Shown piece after piece: positions 9,447-18,613 of a stretch of 64,000 nucleotides of DNA. The DNA comes from Actinokineospora auranticolor (GTDB lineage Bacteria; Actinomycetota; Actinomycetes; Mycobacteriales; Pseudonocardiaceae), in the NCBI RefSeq assembly GCF_002934265.1, contig NZ_PTIX01000010.1, forward strand, positions 1-64,000. Reading direction: 5' to 3'. The position numbers and the translations under genes were made by a program. How positions within the stretch are numbered: position 1 is the first letter of the stretch; each line of letters opens with the position of its first letter. The notes beneath the pieces were generated by a model. That model was given only the letters and a program-made list of their open reading frames with translations, was not told where the DNA came from and searched no databases.

Positions 9447-9796
9447 CGGTCACCACCTTCCACGGTCTCGCGGATGCGGGTGGCCAGCGGGTCGAGCTTG
9501 CGGTCGGCGTAGCGCACGTACCGGCTCGTGATCACGAAGGTGGAGACGAACTGCAGCAGTCCGAGCAGCAGCCCGACGTTGAGGTTGCCGACCAGCCGGG
9601 TCGCCATGAACCCGTGGGCGTAGTCGGCGAGCAGGACGTAGACCAGGTACCACACCAGGAACAGCACGGTCATCGGGAACACGAAGCGGCGTAACCGCCT
9701 GCGCAGCTCGACGAACTCCGCGCTGGCGTGTACCTCCTCCCAGGTGTCCTCCCGGATCTCGCGATCCGTCGGGTCCGGGGCCTTGGCAGTGCCCAT
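9443..9796 (-). CDS. DUF485 membrane protein (YjcH-like partner of ActP)
   Basis: This 117-residue protein has two membrane spans (about 40-60 and 70-93), separated by a short loop with DYAHGFMATRLVG, as in the DUF485/YjcH family normally encoded directly before ActP. GAGGAGG precedes ATG 9796. It overlaps actP by 4 nt. The biochemical role of the family is unclear; an accessory role for the symporter is inferred from context. Confidence 0.8.
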   Translation of the reverse strand: MGTAKAPDPTDREIREDTWEEVHASAEFVELRRRLRRFVFPMTVLFLVWYLVYVLLADYAHGFMATRLVGNLNVGLLLGLLQFVSTFVITSRYVRYADRKLDPLATRIRETVEGGDR

Positions 9797-9866
9797 CCGA
9801 CGCCTCCTCTCCAGCGGCAGGGGTGTTCCGCGTCACGTTAGGGAGGAGATGCTCGCCGTCGGGGGA

Positions 9867-11636
9867 TCAGCGGCTCAATCGACGGATGATGCGACGAACG
9901 GCGGACGAGCGGCGCGCCGACCAGGACGAGTGGCCCAGGTCACGCCCGCGGTCGCGGGTGGGCACCGACGTGCGGCGTTCCACCAGGTGCAGCCGCAACA
10001 TCGCGGCCGACGACCAGGCAGGCGGACGGCCCAGCAGTGATACCGCCACCATGGTGCCGAAGGCCAGCGGGACGGACCAGGGCGCGGGCTGCGCCACCAG
10101 TATGGCCAACCAGCCGGACACCGGCGGCCCGAACAGCGTCGCCACGATCGCGCCCGCCGTGCCGAGCAACCCGGCGGCGACCCCGGCGATGGCGCCGGGC
10201 GCGGTCAGCCGGGGCCACCAGATGCCGAGCACCAGCAGCGGGCAGAACGTCGACGCGGCCACGGTGAAGCCCCACGTGACCAGCACACCCGCGTCCAGCC
10301 GGGCCGACGGCAGCGCCAGCAGCACGACCGCCGCCGCCGCGGCGACGACGGTGAACCGCAGCCGGGCCAGCCCGCCGGGCACCAGGTCGTGCGAGATCGC
10401 GCCCGCCACGACCAGCAGCAGCCCGAGCGAGGTGGCCAGGAACGCGGCGAAGGCGCCCGCGGTCAGCAGGGTGGTGAACACCGTGCCCGCCGCTCCGCTG
10501 TCCACTTGCGACGGCAGGGCGACGACGGCGGTGTCGGTGGCGCCGGAGAGGTAGAGCTGCGGCACCAGGACCTTGGCGAGGGTGCCGTAGACGCCGGGGA
10601 AGAGGTAGAAGACGCCGAGCAGGCCGACGGTGATCGCGGCGGTGCGGCGCGCGGCGCGGCCGTCGGGGCTGGTGTGGAAGCGCATGAGCACGTGCGGCAG
10701 GCCCATGGTGCCGAGCATGGTGGCCAGCAGCACGGCCCAGGTGCCCAGCAGCGGGTGGCCCGCGTCCTGCAGGTCGAGCAGCGGCCGCTGCCAGTCCGGT
10801 CCGCCGGGGGCCGCTCCCCCGCGCACACCGGGCACGGGCGCCCCCGCCGGGAAGACGAGGGTGTCGCCGTCCTCGACGCGGAACTCGCCGGGCGGGATGG
10901 TGAAGACCCGGCCGTCGGAGGCGCGGACGGTGGTGGGCTCGTGGACCTCCAGCGTGACCTCGAGTCCGAAGTCGACCGGGGTGTCGCGGGCGAAGTGGGT
11001 GAACTCGACCGGGTGCACGGCCTCGTGCCGCACCGCGGGCCCGGCGGAGAGCAGCAGCCAGATGGCCGGGACGATGAACAGCACCAGCTTGAAGCAGAAC
11101 TGGAAGGCCTGCACGTACGTCGCCGCGCGCATCCCGCCAACGGCCAGGGTCACGCTGACCACGACCGCCGCGATCACCACGCCCACCCAGTACGGTCCGC
11201 CGCTGACCACGCTGAGCACCAGGCCCGCGGTGCGGAACTGCGGCACCAGGTAGAGGCCTGCGATCACCAGCACGGTCACCGCGGCGAGCTTGCGCAGCGG
11301 GGTCGAGGCGAGCCGGGCCTCGGCGAAGTCGGGGACGGTGACCGCGCCGGAGCGGCGCATCGGGGCGGCGACCAGGACCAGCATCGCCACGTAGCCCGCG
11401 GTGAACCCGACCGGGTACCACAGCGCGCCCACGCCGTCCTTGACGACGAGCCCGGCCACGCCGAGGAACGACGCCGCCGACAGGTACTCCCCCGACACCG
11501 CCGCCGAGTTCAGCAGCGGCGACACCCGGCGGGAGGCGACCAGGAAGTCCGAGGTCGTGCGCATGGCCGCGACCCCGCGCAGGCCCACCAGCAGCGTCAC
11601 CAGCACGACCGGGGCGACGGCGAAGAACGCGATCAC
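9867..11636 (-). CDS. Second sodium:solute symporter, monocarboxylate branch
   Basis: This 589-residue protein is a paralogue of ActP: SGEYLSAASFLGVAG near 48-62, GGMRAATYVQAFQF near 167-180 and PHVLMRFHT. It differs by a hydrophilic insert of about 100 residues (about 200-298; HPVEFTHFARD, then an IPPGEFRVEDGD strand-rich stretch) that should lie outside the membrane. GTG 11636 overlaps the preceding stop by 4 nt. It is co-transcribed with a LytS/LytTR-type two-component system, so its substrate is probably a sensed carboxylate (acetate, pyruvate or propionate). It ends 70 bp before the DUF485 gene. Confidence 0.8.
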   Translation of the reverse strand: MIAFFAVAPVVLVTLLVGLRGVAAMRTTSDFLVASRRVSPLLNSAAVSGEYLSAASFLGVAGLVVKDGVGALWYPVGFTAGYVAMLVLVAAPMRRSGAVTVPDFAEARLASTPLRKLAAVTVLVIAGLYLVPQFRTAGLVLSVVSGGPYWVGVVIAAVVVSVTLAVGGMRAATYVQAFQFCFKLVLFIVPAIWLLLSAGPAVRHEAVHPVEFTHFARDTPVDFGLEVTLEVHEPTTVRASDGRVFTIPPGEFRVEDGDTLVFPAGAPVPGVRGGAAPGGPDWQRPLLDLQDAGHPLLGTWAVLLATMLGTMGLPHVLMRFHTSPDGRAARRTAAITVGLLGVFYLFPGVYGTLAKVLVPQLYLSGATDTAVVALPSQVDSGAAGTVFTTLLTAGAFAAFLATSLGLLLVVAGAISHDLVPGGLARLRFTVVAAAAAVVLLALPSARLDAGVLVTWGFTVAASTFCPLLVLGIWWPRLTAPGAIAGVAAGLLGTAGAIVATLFGPPVSGWLAILVAQPAPWSVPLAFGTMVAVSLLGRPPAWSSAAMLRLHLVERRTSVPTRDRGRDLGHSSWSARRSSAVRRIIRRLSR

Positions 11637-12010
11637 CCGCCGGGTCCCGGGGTGCCCGGCTCGGAGTCGTCCTCCACGCGCTCGGCCCGGCGCAGGTGCC
11701 AGTGCGCGATGGCGACCATGGCCGGGAACGGGACCGCGACGAGCGCGACCCACGACACCGGCACGCCGAGCACCCGCGCGTGGTCGAGCCACGGCGCCAG
11801 GCTCAGCACGACCGGCAGCCCCAGCAGCAGCACCGACAGCGCGCCCAGCGCCACGGCCGCGCGGGAGCGCTGCGCGTGGAAGACGCGCACGGCCTCGTGC
11901 ACCTCGGCCGGGTCGAGCGTCGGCGGGCGCCACGCGGTGCGGTGCCTGCGGCGGGCGTGCGCGAGGCGGGTCTGCGGGCTGGTGACGGCGACGCGGCGGT
12001 GCGGGCTCAC
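11633..12010 (-). CDS. Small two-span membrane protein, DUF485-like
   Basis: This 125-residue protein has a basic N-terminus, DPAEVHEAVRVFHAQR and two membrane spans (about 51-73 and 80-101). It occupies the place that DUF485 proteins occupy before ActP-type symporters. Sequence resemblance to DUF485 is weak, so the call is positional. It overlaps the response regulator upstream and the symporter downstream, each by GTGA. Confidence 0.55.
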   Translation of the reverse strand: MSPHRRVAVTSPQTRLAHARRRHRTAWRPPTLDPAEVHEAVRVFHAQRSRAAVALGALSVLLLGLPVVLSLAPWLDHARVLGVPVSWVALVAVPFPAMVAIAHWHLRRAERVEDDSEPGTPGPGG

Positions 12011-12774
12011 CGCTTGCCCAACTCGCCGCGCTGGGCCGCGCGCAGCAGCCGTTCCCGCAGTTCGCGGGCGTGCCTGCGGCTGACCGGCACGTCGCCGAGG
12101 TCGGTGTGCGCGAGCATGCCGCCGACGGAGTCGCTGCGCAGCTCGCGCACCGCGTCCAGGGCGACCAGGAAGCCGCGGTGCACGCGGGCGAAACCGGAGC
12201 CTTCCCAGTACTCCTGCAACCGGGAGATCGGCATCCGCACCAGGTGCACGCCCGCGGTGGTGTGCAGGCGCACGTAGTCGCCGTGCGCCTCGGCGAACTT
12301 GACGTCGCCGCGCCGCACGTAGCGGGTGCGGCCGTCGGACTCGACCGGCAGCGCGGGCATGGCGTCGGGGCTCGCGGCCTCGGGTTCGGCGGCGGCCTTG
12401 CGGGACTCGGCGATCCGGGTGACCCGGGCCAGCGCCTCGGCCAGCCGCTCGGCGCGGACCGGCTTGAGCAGGTAGTCGACGGCGCCGATGCCGTAGGCGG
12501 TGACCGCGTGGCCGTCGAACGCGGTGACGAACACGATCACCGGCGGCTCGGTCAGCTTGGCCAGCAGCGAGGCGAGTTCCAGGCCGGTGAGGCCCGGCAT
12601 GGAGATGTCGAGGAAGACCGCGTCGAACCGCTCGGCCTGCAGGATCCGCAGCGCGCTGACCGCGTCGCCCGCCGCGCGCACCTCGGCCACGCCCGGGGCG
12701 TCGCGCAGCAGCCTGCACAGCTCCTCGAGCGCGGCGCGCACGTCGTCGACCGCGAGAACCCGGACCCCGTTCAC
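12007..12774 (-). CDS. LytTR-family response regulator
   Basis: This 255-residue protein has a receiver domain (1-120): acidic pair D10/D11, phospho-acceptor D56 in FLDISMPG and Lys in LLKPVRA. A LytTR DNA-binding domain follows (about 150-250) with YVRLHT, RVHRGFLVALDAV and PVSRRH. The family binds direct repeats and often controls carboxylate transporters (BtsR/YpdB type) or cell-wall functions. It overlaps the kinase stop by GTGA and the next gene by GTGA. The co-transcribed symporters suggest it regulates monocarboxylate uptake. Confidence 0.85.
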   Translation of the reverse strand: MNGVRVLAVDDVRAALEELCRLLRDAPGVAEVRAAGDAVSALRILQAERFDAVFLDISMPGLTGLELASLLAKLTEPPVIVFVTAFDGHAVTAYGIGAVDYLLKPVRAERLAEALARVTRIAESRKAAAEPEAASPDAMPALPVESDGRTRYVRRGDVKFAEAHGDYVRLHTTAGVHLVRMPISRLQEYWEGSGFARVHRGFLVALDAVRELRSDSVGGMLAHTDLGDVPVSRRHARELRERLLRAAQRGELGKR

Positions 12775-13871
12775 GGCACCACCCCCGGTGCGAACATCGG
12801 CATCCGGACGACCATCCGGGTGCCCGCGTCCCGCTCGGTCTCCACCACCAGCCCGTACCAGGGGCCGTAGACGGTGCGCAGCCGCCGGTCGACGTTGGCC
12901 AGGCCGACGCTCTCGGCCGGGCCCTTGCCCGCGAGGATCGCCTCGGCGCGCGCGGGCGCCATGCCGACGCCGTCGTCCTCGACGGTGATGACGCAGTCGC
13001 TGCCCTGGGCCTCGCCGCTCACCTGCACCAGCCCGCCGCCGGGGCGCGGCTCGACGCCGTGCCGCACGGCGTTCTCGACCAGGGGTTGCAGCACCAGGTA
13101 GGGGATGGCGACGGCGAGCACCTCGGGGGCCACGCGCACCTGGACGCGCAGCCGGTCGCCCAGCACCGCGCGCTGCAGTGCCAGGTAGGTCTCGATCGCG
13201 TGGAACTCCTCGGCCACAGTGGTGTATTCGCCGTGGCTGGCCAGGCTGTATCGGTTGTAGTCGGCGAAATCGAGCATCAGTTCGTGCGAGCGGTCCGGGT
13301 CGGAGTGCACGAGCGAGGCGATGACGGTGAGCGCGTTGTAGACGAAGTGCGGCGAGATCTCGGCGCGCAGGGCCCGCAGCTCGGCCTGCGCGGCGTACTC
13401 GGCGGAGGCCTCCAGCCGGGCCCGTTCGAGGGCGGCGACCATCCAGTCGGCCACCTCCCGGATGGCCCCGGACCGGGTGCGGCCCGCGACGACGAGGACG
13501 CCCGCGAGTTCGTCGTGCACGTGCAGCGGGACGGCGGTGAGCGGTGGTCGACCCGCGCGGGTCTCGGTGTGCAGGGCGAGGTCGAGCAGGGCGAGCCAGC
13601 GGGTGCCCCGGGGGACGGCGCCGGACCAGGTGGCGGTGCCCGCGAGGTCGACGACCCCGACGGCGTCGGCGCCGAGCAGCGCCCGCACCCGCCGGGCGGC
13701 GGCGCGGACACCGGGCCCGGCCAGGCCGTCGGCCAGGTCCTCGCCGATGCGCCGGGCCATGGCCAGCACGGCGGTGGGGTCGCGCCGGGCGGTCTTGGAC
13801 GACCGGAAGCCGAGGCGCGCGCCCCCATCCGACGGCGCGTCCCCCTCCGACATCTCGTTCGACCGCGGCAT
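12771..13871 (-). CDS. LytS-like sensor histidine kinase, no transmembrane segments
   Basis: This 366-residue protein has an N-terminal GAF-like region (about 35-155), then the His-kinase box ISPHFVYNALT with the phospho-acceptor His. An HATPase domain follows, with LVENAVRHGVEP (N box) and VEDDGVGM (G1). This is the LytS/YehU class. Unlike LytS or BtsS it shows no membrane spans, so it probably senses a cytoplasmic ligand or needs a partner. I chose ATG 13871 because AAGGGA lies 8 nt upstream; a longer frame to 13949 has no ribosome site. It is the first gene of the overlapping operon. Confidence 0.8.
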   Translation of the reverse strand: MPRSNEMSEGDAPSDGGARLGFRSSKTARRDPTAVLAMARRIGEDLADGLAGPGVRAAARRVRALLGADAVGVVDLAGTATWSGAVPRGTRWLALLDLALHTETRAGRPPLTAVPLHVHDELAGVLVVAGRTRSGAIREVADWMVAALERARLEASAEYAAQAELRALRAEISPHFVYNALTVIASLVHSDPDRSHELMLDFADYNRYSLASHGEYTTVAEEFHAIETYLALQRAVLGDRLRVQVRVAPEVLAVAIPYLVLQPLVENAVRHGVEPRPGGGLVQVSGEAQGSDCVITVEDDGVGMAPARAEAILAGKGPAESVGLANVDRRLRTVYGPWYGLVVETERDAGTRMVVRMPMFAPGVVP

Positions 13872-13985
13872 CCGCACAGTCCCTTCGGCGGCTGCCCGCA
13901 TCGTAGGCCGCGACCACACGAAGGGGTGAAGGTAGTGGACGCCCACCACGGGCGGTCATGCGGTGGCCCGGTGGGCGTCGTCCGA

Positions 13986-14228
13986 TCAGGGTCTGGCGGT
14001 GCGGATGGGGGTGAGGATCCCGGTCATCGCGGCGAGCCGGGCATTGGCCCGGCGGCGGAGCAGGCGCCCGAAGTCCGCGGGCACGGCGGATCGCCCGACC
14101 AGCTCACCCGCCGCCTGGTACACCACGGCCGTGACCACGTCGGCGGCCACCGTGGGGTGCGCGAGGGCCAGCGCCTGCCGGACGGCGTCGGCGGTCTCGT
14201 TGACCGCGCTCGAGGGGGGAGTAGGCAT
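13986..14228 (-). CDS. Hypothetical 80-residue helical protein
   Basis: I do not recognise this gene. The product is mostly helical (NETADAVRQALALAHPTVAADVV, broken here by the length limit of a single motif, then a basic RRRANARLA stretch). It lies 114 bp upstream of the kinase on the same strand and could belong to that transcript. The start at ATG 14228 is uncertain, and there is no clear ribosome site. The frame extends upstream to 14306. Confidence 0.35.
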   Translation of the reverse strand: MPTPPSSAVNETADAVRQALALAHPTVAADVVTAVVYQAAGELVGRSAVPADFGRLLRRRANARLAAMTGILTPIRTARP

Positions 14229-14949
14229 TGGTCCAGCATGCCGGATCGGTAAAGTCGCCCGGTTGCCGTAACGGGACGCGCCGAACATCGTTCCGATGTC
14301 CCGCAACCCCAGGCAATCCCCGGTGCGGACGGGCGCAGGCCCCCTCGGGGGCGCACTGTCCTTTCCGGACTGACGGGACGGACTTCACTCGATCGGACGC
14401 CCCCGGAGCGGTGACCACACCCGCGGAACCTGACGAAGTCCACGATCCGGAACACGTGCTGAACCAGCGCTTCCCCGGCCCGCTCCCCTTCCTTAGGCCC
14501 CACTCCCCGCACTCCCGCACAACACCTTCCGCCGCACCACGTCCCCTGCACCTCTCGGGCGGATCCTCCGCCCCTCCCCTCCCGCATCCGGGACCTCTAC
14601 GCCCGCGAGGGGTCGCCCGCCAAGGGGAACCCCTTGTTGTGACTCCACTTCGCGGTGCCGGGCGAGGGAAGCGGGTGACGTCCTCCTGTGGACAACTCCG
14701 GACGCGTGTGGGGAAGCAGCGGGAACCCGCCGTCAGCAAAGGCCTGCGCTGCGGAACCCCGGCTCGCACGAACAGCCAGGCAACACCCGTCGCCACGAGC
14801 CTCACACAGCAATGGAGCGGATTCGGCAGCCCCGACCACAACATGTGGATCGCATACCGCGCCACCACCGGGTGACAATCGCCTCGACATCGCCTACGCC
14901 GCCACCCCAAGGCAGCCAACCCGCCCACGCAGCCAGCACCCCGGCTATT
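14229..14949. other. Gene-poor stretch with one DnaA-box-like site
   Basis: No frame here has a convincing start and recognisable product. At 14687-14695 the minus strand reads TTGTCCACA, an exact actinobacterial DnaA-box sequence. A further copy lies at 15438-15446, on the other side of the transposase fragment. Confidence 0.4.
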
Positions 14950-15333
14950 TCACCGCCCCGGCCCCCAAAAGACAGCCCCCGCCCACCTCGGGGGACAGCC
15001 CTGCTCCATTGTCGCCGAGCCAGGTGCTGGGCTCTCTGTGGGAGTTGCGGTCGTCGAGAGATCGTCGGCCGCGGGAATGCACTGTTCGAGCACGCCGGCC
15101 AACAATGGTGTCATCGCCGCGATCACCCGACTGATCGTCGGCTGTGACACCTCGAACGCTTCCGCCAACTCCGCTTGCACTCGATTCCGCCGCAAGTACG
15201 CCAACGTGACCACTACGGACCGATGTAAAACCAGAACCGGCGGCCACCGGCGAATCGATTCGCTGGTGGCTTCGTGGATCAAAGCGCACAATTCCTCGAC
15301 ACGGCCTCGGGTGAGGCCGGTGATATGACACAT
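14950..15333 (-). pseudogene. Truncated IS5-type transposase (N-terminal HTH part)
   Basis: The first 90 or so codons match the N-terminus of IS5-group transposases with an HTH_Tnp_4 domain: LTRGRVEELCALIHEA, RWPPVLVLHRSVVV, YLRRNRVQAELAEAF, SQPTISRVIAAMTPLL. After IPAADDL the similarity stops and the frame runs into unrelated low-complexity sequence before a stop. The catalytic DDE domain is absent, so this is a dead insertion-sequence remnant. The real homologous part is about 15055-15333. A TTGTCCACA site lies on each side (14687 and 15438). Confidence 0.7.
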
Positions 15334-15481
15334 GAAGGCGGTCCGTTTTTGAGAGTGATGTGCGGTAACTGAATTCTCCCAAACGGGCCGCCACCTCTTA
15401 CTTTCGGATACTCACCCCGGGGTTGTGAATAAGCCTCTGTGGACAACTCCGAGTTATGTGAAGGAAAGCGAGAATCGGCCA

Positions 15482-17362
15482 TCAGGCCACGGCGGGTTGA
15501 TCTTCACTGGCGAACTGCGTCCGGTACAGCTCGGCGTACCGCCCACCGGCCGCCAGCAGTTCCTCGTGTCCGCCGCGCTCCACCACCTGGCCCGCTTCCA
15601 CGACCAGGATCAGGTCCGCCGCGCGGATCGTGGACAGCCGGTGGGCGATGACCAGGGCCGTTCGGCCCTCCAGCGCCTCCGCGAGCGCCGCCTGCACCGC
15701 CGCCTCCGAGGTGGAGTCCAGGTGGGCCGTGGCCTCGTCGAGGATCACCACTCGGGGGCGGGCCAGCAGGAGTCGGGCGATGGTGAGGCGCTGGCGTTCA
15801 CCGCCGGAGAGCCGGTAGCCGCGTTCACCGACGACGGTGTCCAGGCCGTCCGGCAGCGACCGGACCAGGTCTTCGAGCCGGGCGCGGCGCAGCGCGTCCC
15901 ACACCTCGGCCTCGGCGGCCTCGGGGCGGGCCAGCAGCAGGTTGGCCCGGATCGTGTCGTGGAACAGGTGCCCGTCCTGGGTGACCATGCCGAGCGCGTC
16001 CCGAATGGACTCCGACGTCAGCTCCCGCACGTCCACACCGGACAGCCGCACCGCACCCGTGTCCACGTCGTAGAGCCGGGGGGTGAGCTGGGCGATCGTC
16101 GACTTGCCCGCGCCGGACGACCCGACCAGCGCGACCAGCTGCCCCGGCTCGGCGCGGAACGACACGTCGCGCAGGACCTCGACGCCGCCGCGCGTGTCCA
16201 GCGTCGCGACCTCCTCCAACGACGCCAGCGACACCTTGTCCGCCGACGGGTACGCGAAGCCCACCCCGTCGAACTCCACCGACACCGGCCCGTCCGGCAC
16301 CGCCCGCGCGTCCGGCGCGTCGCTGATCAGCGGCGGCAGGTCCAGCACCTCGAACACCCGCTCGAAGCTGACCAGCGCGCTCATCGCCTCCACCCGGGCG
16401 CCCGCGAGCGCGGTCAGCGGCGAGTAGAGCCTGGTCAGCAGCAGCGCCAGGGACACGACCGCGCCCGGCTCCAGCGCGTCGGTGATCGCCAGGTAGCCGC
16501 CGAGCCCGTAGACCAGAGCCAGGGCCAGCGCCGACACCAGGGTCAGCGCGGTGACGAACACCCACTGCACCATCGCCGAGCGCACGCCGATGTCGCGCAC
16601 CCGCCCGGCGCGCAGCGCGAACTCTCGCGACTCCTGCGCGGGCCGCCCGAACAGCTTGACCAGCGTCGCGCCCGGCGCGGAGAACCGCTCGGTCATCTGC
16701 GTGCTCATCGCCGCGTTGTGCTCGGCCGCCTCCCGCTGCAGCCCGGCCAGCCGCGCGCCCATGCGCCGCGCGGGGATGACGAACACCGGCAGCAGCACCA
16801 GCGCCAGCAGCGTCACCTGCCACGAGATGCCGATCATCACGACCAGCGTCAGGGTGAGCGTGACCAGGTTGCCGACGATCCCGGACAGGACGTCGCTGAA
16901 GGCCCGTTGCGCCCCGATGACGTCGTGCCCGAGCCTGCTGACCAGCGCCCCGGTGCGGGTGCGGGTGAAGAACGCGACGGGCATCCGCTGCACGTGGTCG
17001 AACACGCGGGTGCGCAGGTCGAGGATCAGGCTCTCGCCGATGCTCGCCGACAGGAACCGGCTGACCAGGCCGAACCCGGCCTCGAGGACGGCGGCGACGG
17101 CGATGACCGCGGCCAGGCCGATCACCACCCCCGGTGATGATCGCTGGACTATCGCGTCGACCACCCACCCGGCGAGCACGGGCGTGGCCACGGCCAACGC
17201 CGACAGCACCACGCTGACCAGCAGGAACCGCACGATGCGGGATCGGTGCGGGCGGGCGAAGACCAGGATCCGACGCAGCGTCGCGCGGGTGAGCGTCCGC
17301 TGGTCCTGCTGGGCGTGCATGGTGCGGTAGAGCGTGCTCCACGCGGTCATGTTCATGTCCAT
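15482..17362 (-). CDS. ABC transporter, fused permease and ATPase (exporter type)
   Basis: This 626-residue half-transporter has six membrane spans in about 45-340. The nucleotide-binding domain contains GSSGAGKST (Walker A), LSGGERQRLTIAR (signature) and VVILDEATAHLD (Walker B), ending in an IAHRLST switch. It is an exporter-type (MsbA/LmrA-like) protein that must homodimerise or pair with another half. ATG 17362 has AGGAGT 7 nt upstream. No partner gene is adjacent and the substrate is unknown. Confidence 0.85.
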   Translation of the reverse strand: MDMNMTAWSTLYRTMHAQQDQRTLTRATLRRILVFARPHRSRIVRFLLVSVVLSALAVATPVLAGWVVDAIVQRSSPGVVIGLAAVIAVAAVLEAGFGLVSRFLSASIGESLILDLRTRVFDHVQRMPVAFFTRTRTGALVSRLGHDVIGAQRAFSDVLSGIVGNLVTLTLTLVVMIGISWQVTLLALVLLPVFVIPARRMGARLAGLQREAAEHNAAMSTQMTERFSAPGATLVKLFGRPAQESREFALRAGRVRDIGVRSAMVQWVFVTALTLVSALALALVYGLGGYLAITDALEPGAVVSLALLLTRLYSPLTALAGARVEAMSALVSFERVFEVLDLPPLISDAPDARAVPDGPVSVEFDGVGFAYPSADKVSLASLEEVATLDTRGGVEVLRDVSFRAEPGQLVALVGSSGAGKSTIAQLTPRLYDVDTGAVRLSGVDVRELTSESIRDALGMVTQDGHLFHDTIRANLLLARPEAAEAEVWDALRRARLEDLVRSLPDGLDTVVGERGYRLSGGERQRLTIARLLLARPRVVILDEATAHLDSTSEAAVQAALAEALEGRTALVIAHRLSTIRAADLILVVEAGQVVERGGHEELLAAGGRYAELYRTQFASEDQPAVA

Positions 17363-17447
17363 CGGTGACTCCTGCCGTCGGGGGTGCGCGGGCGACAGTA
17401 GGAGCTAAGGCGAACTGGAGGTCAAGTCGATTTGTACGATTCCCGTC

Positions 17448-18230
17448 GTGATCACTCCCCTTCGCGACTTCGGTGCGGGCGTCGGCCTGCTGGCCCGCGG
17501 CTTCCGGCTGGTCCTCAGCGACCGCCGCCTGCTGGTGCGGGGCGCGCTGCCCGCCCTGGTGACCAGCGTCCTGCTCTTCGCCGCGCTCATCGGCCTGGCG
17601 TTCTCGGTCGGCGACCTGGTCGCCTGGGCGACCCCCTTCGCCGACGACTGGGCGGCGCTGTGGCGGACGCTGCTGCGCGTGAGCGTGGGCATCTCGGTCG
17701 TGGTGGGCGCGATCGCGCTGTCGCAGGTGCTGTTCTGCGCGCTGACGCTGATCGTCGGCGGTCCGTTCTACGAGAGCATCGCCGAGGAGGTCGAGGACCG
17801 GGAGCTCGGCGGTGTGCCGTCGGCCCAGGAGATCGGCTGGGGGCGGGCCGCGTGGATCGGGCTGCGCGACGCGGTGCTGCTGGTCGTGCGGGGGCTGCTG
17901 TGGGCCGTCGTGCTGTTCGCGGCCGGGTTCATCCCGGTGGTGGGGCAGACGGTGGTGCCGGTGCTGGCGGTGTGCGTCGGCGCGTGGATGCTGGCGATCG
18001 AGCTGACCGCGATCCCGTTCGTCCGGCGCGGCGTCAGCCTGCGGGCGCGGCGGCGGGCCCTGAAGACCCGCCGCGCGCTGACGCTGGGGCTGGCGGTGCC
18101 GGTCTACCTGCTGTGCCTGGTGCCGCTGGCCGCCCTGTTCGTCTTCCCGGCGGCGATGGCGGGCGGCACGCTGCTGGCGCACCAGGTCATCGACCGGGTC
18201 CCGGCAGCAGCGGGCGCGGGTCGAAGGTGA
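17448..18230 (+). CDS. EI24-domain integral membrane protein
   Basis: This 260-residue protein has about four to six hydrophobic segments and the EI24/CysZ-like arrangement: GFRLVLSDRRLLVRG near the N-terminus, GGPFYESIAEEVED in the middle and ELTAIPFVRRG before the last spans. Members are inner-membrane proteins; CysZ transports sulfate, but that role cannot be assigned here. GTG 17448 lacks a ribosome site, while TACGAT (17435-17440) ends 7 nt upstream, so the mRNA is probably leaderless. Its 3' end overlaps the convergent SnoaL gene by 44 bp. Confidence 0.75.
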   Translation: MITPLRDFGAGVGLLARGFRLVLSDRRLLVRGALPALVTSVLLFAALIGLAFSVGDLVAWATPFADDWAALWRTLLRVSVGISVVVGAIALSQVLFCALTLIVGGPFYESIAEEVEDRELGGVPSAQEIGWGRAAWIGLRDAVLLVVRGLLWAVVLFAAGFIPVVGQTVVPVLAVCVGAWMLAIELTAIPFVRRGVSLRARRRALKTRRALTLGLAVPVYLLCLVPLAALFVFPAAMAGGTLLAHQVIDRVPAAAGAGRR

Positions 18231-18543
18231 CCCGGATCCGGGTGATCAGCCCGTCCACCACGTGACTCCAGTTGGCGGTGGGCACGGGCGGGGCGTCGGC
18301 GGTGCGCAGCTCGAACCAGGTGAGGACGTCAGGCCCGTCGACGAAGCGGTGCACGACGTCGATCCCGGTGACGATCTTGGAGAGCCCTTCGATGCCCGCC
18401 CGTGCCTCGTCGGCGTTGTCGGCGGTGCCGAGGGGCCCGCGGAAGGTGACGTCGTCGGCGAGGACGGACCGGAACCGCGCGAAGTCCCGCTCCCGCCACG
18501 CGTCGAAGTAGGTCTCCACGGCCGCACGGGGTGTCTTGGTCAT
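18187..18543 (-). CDS. SnoaL-like (NTF2-fold) protein
   Basis: This 118-residue protein shows the NTF2/SnoaL pattern: TYFDAWRERDFARFRSVLAD at the N-terminus, DDVTFRGPLG, a central helix, then strands ending in ITRIRVTFDPRP. Such proteins are polyketide cyclases, isomerases or binding proteins; the substrate cannot be inferred. ATG 18543 lies 70 bp from the divergent LysR start, the usual arrangement of a LysR regulator and its target. Confidence 0.75.
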   Translation of the reverse strand: MTKTPRAAVETYFDAWRERDFARFRSVLADDVTFRGPLGTADNADEARAGIEGLSKIVTGIDVVHRFVDGPDVLTWFELRTADAPPVPTANWSHVVDGLITRIRVTFDPRPLLPGPGR

Positions 18544-18613
18544 ACCCCGAGTCTGTGCCGCGTCGACCCATAAGTCGAATAGCGGCTCGTTGCTGATGCT
18601 AGAACTGACGCTT

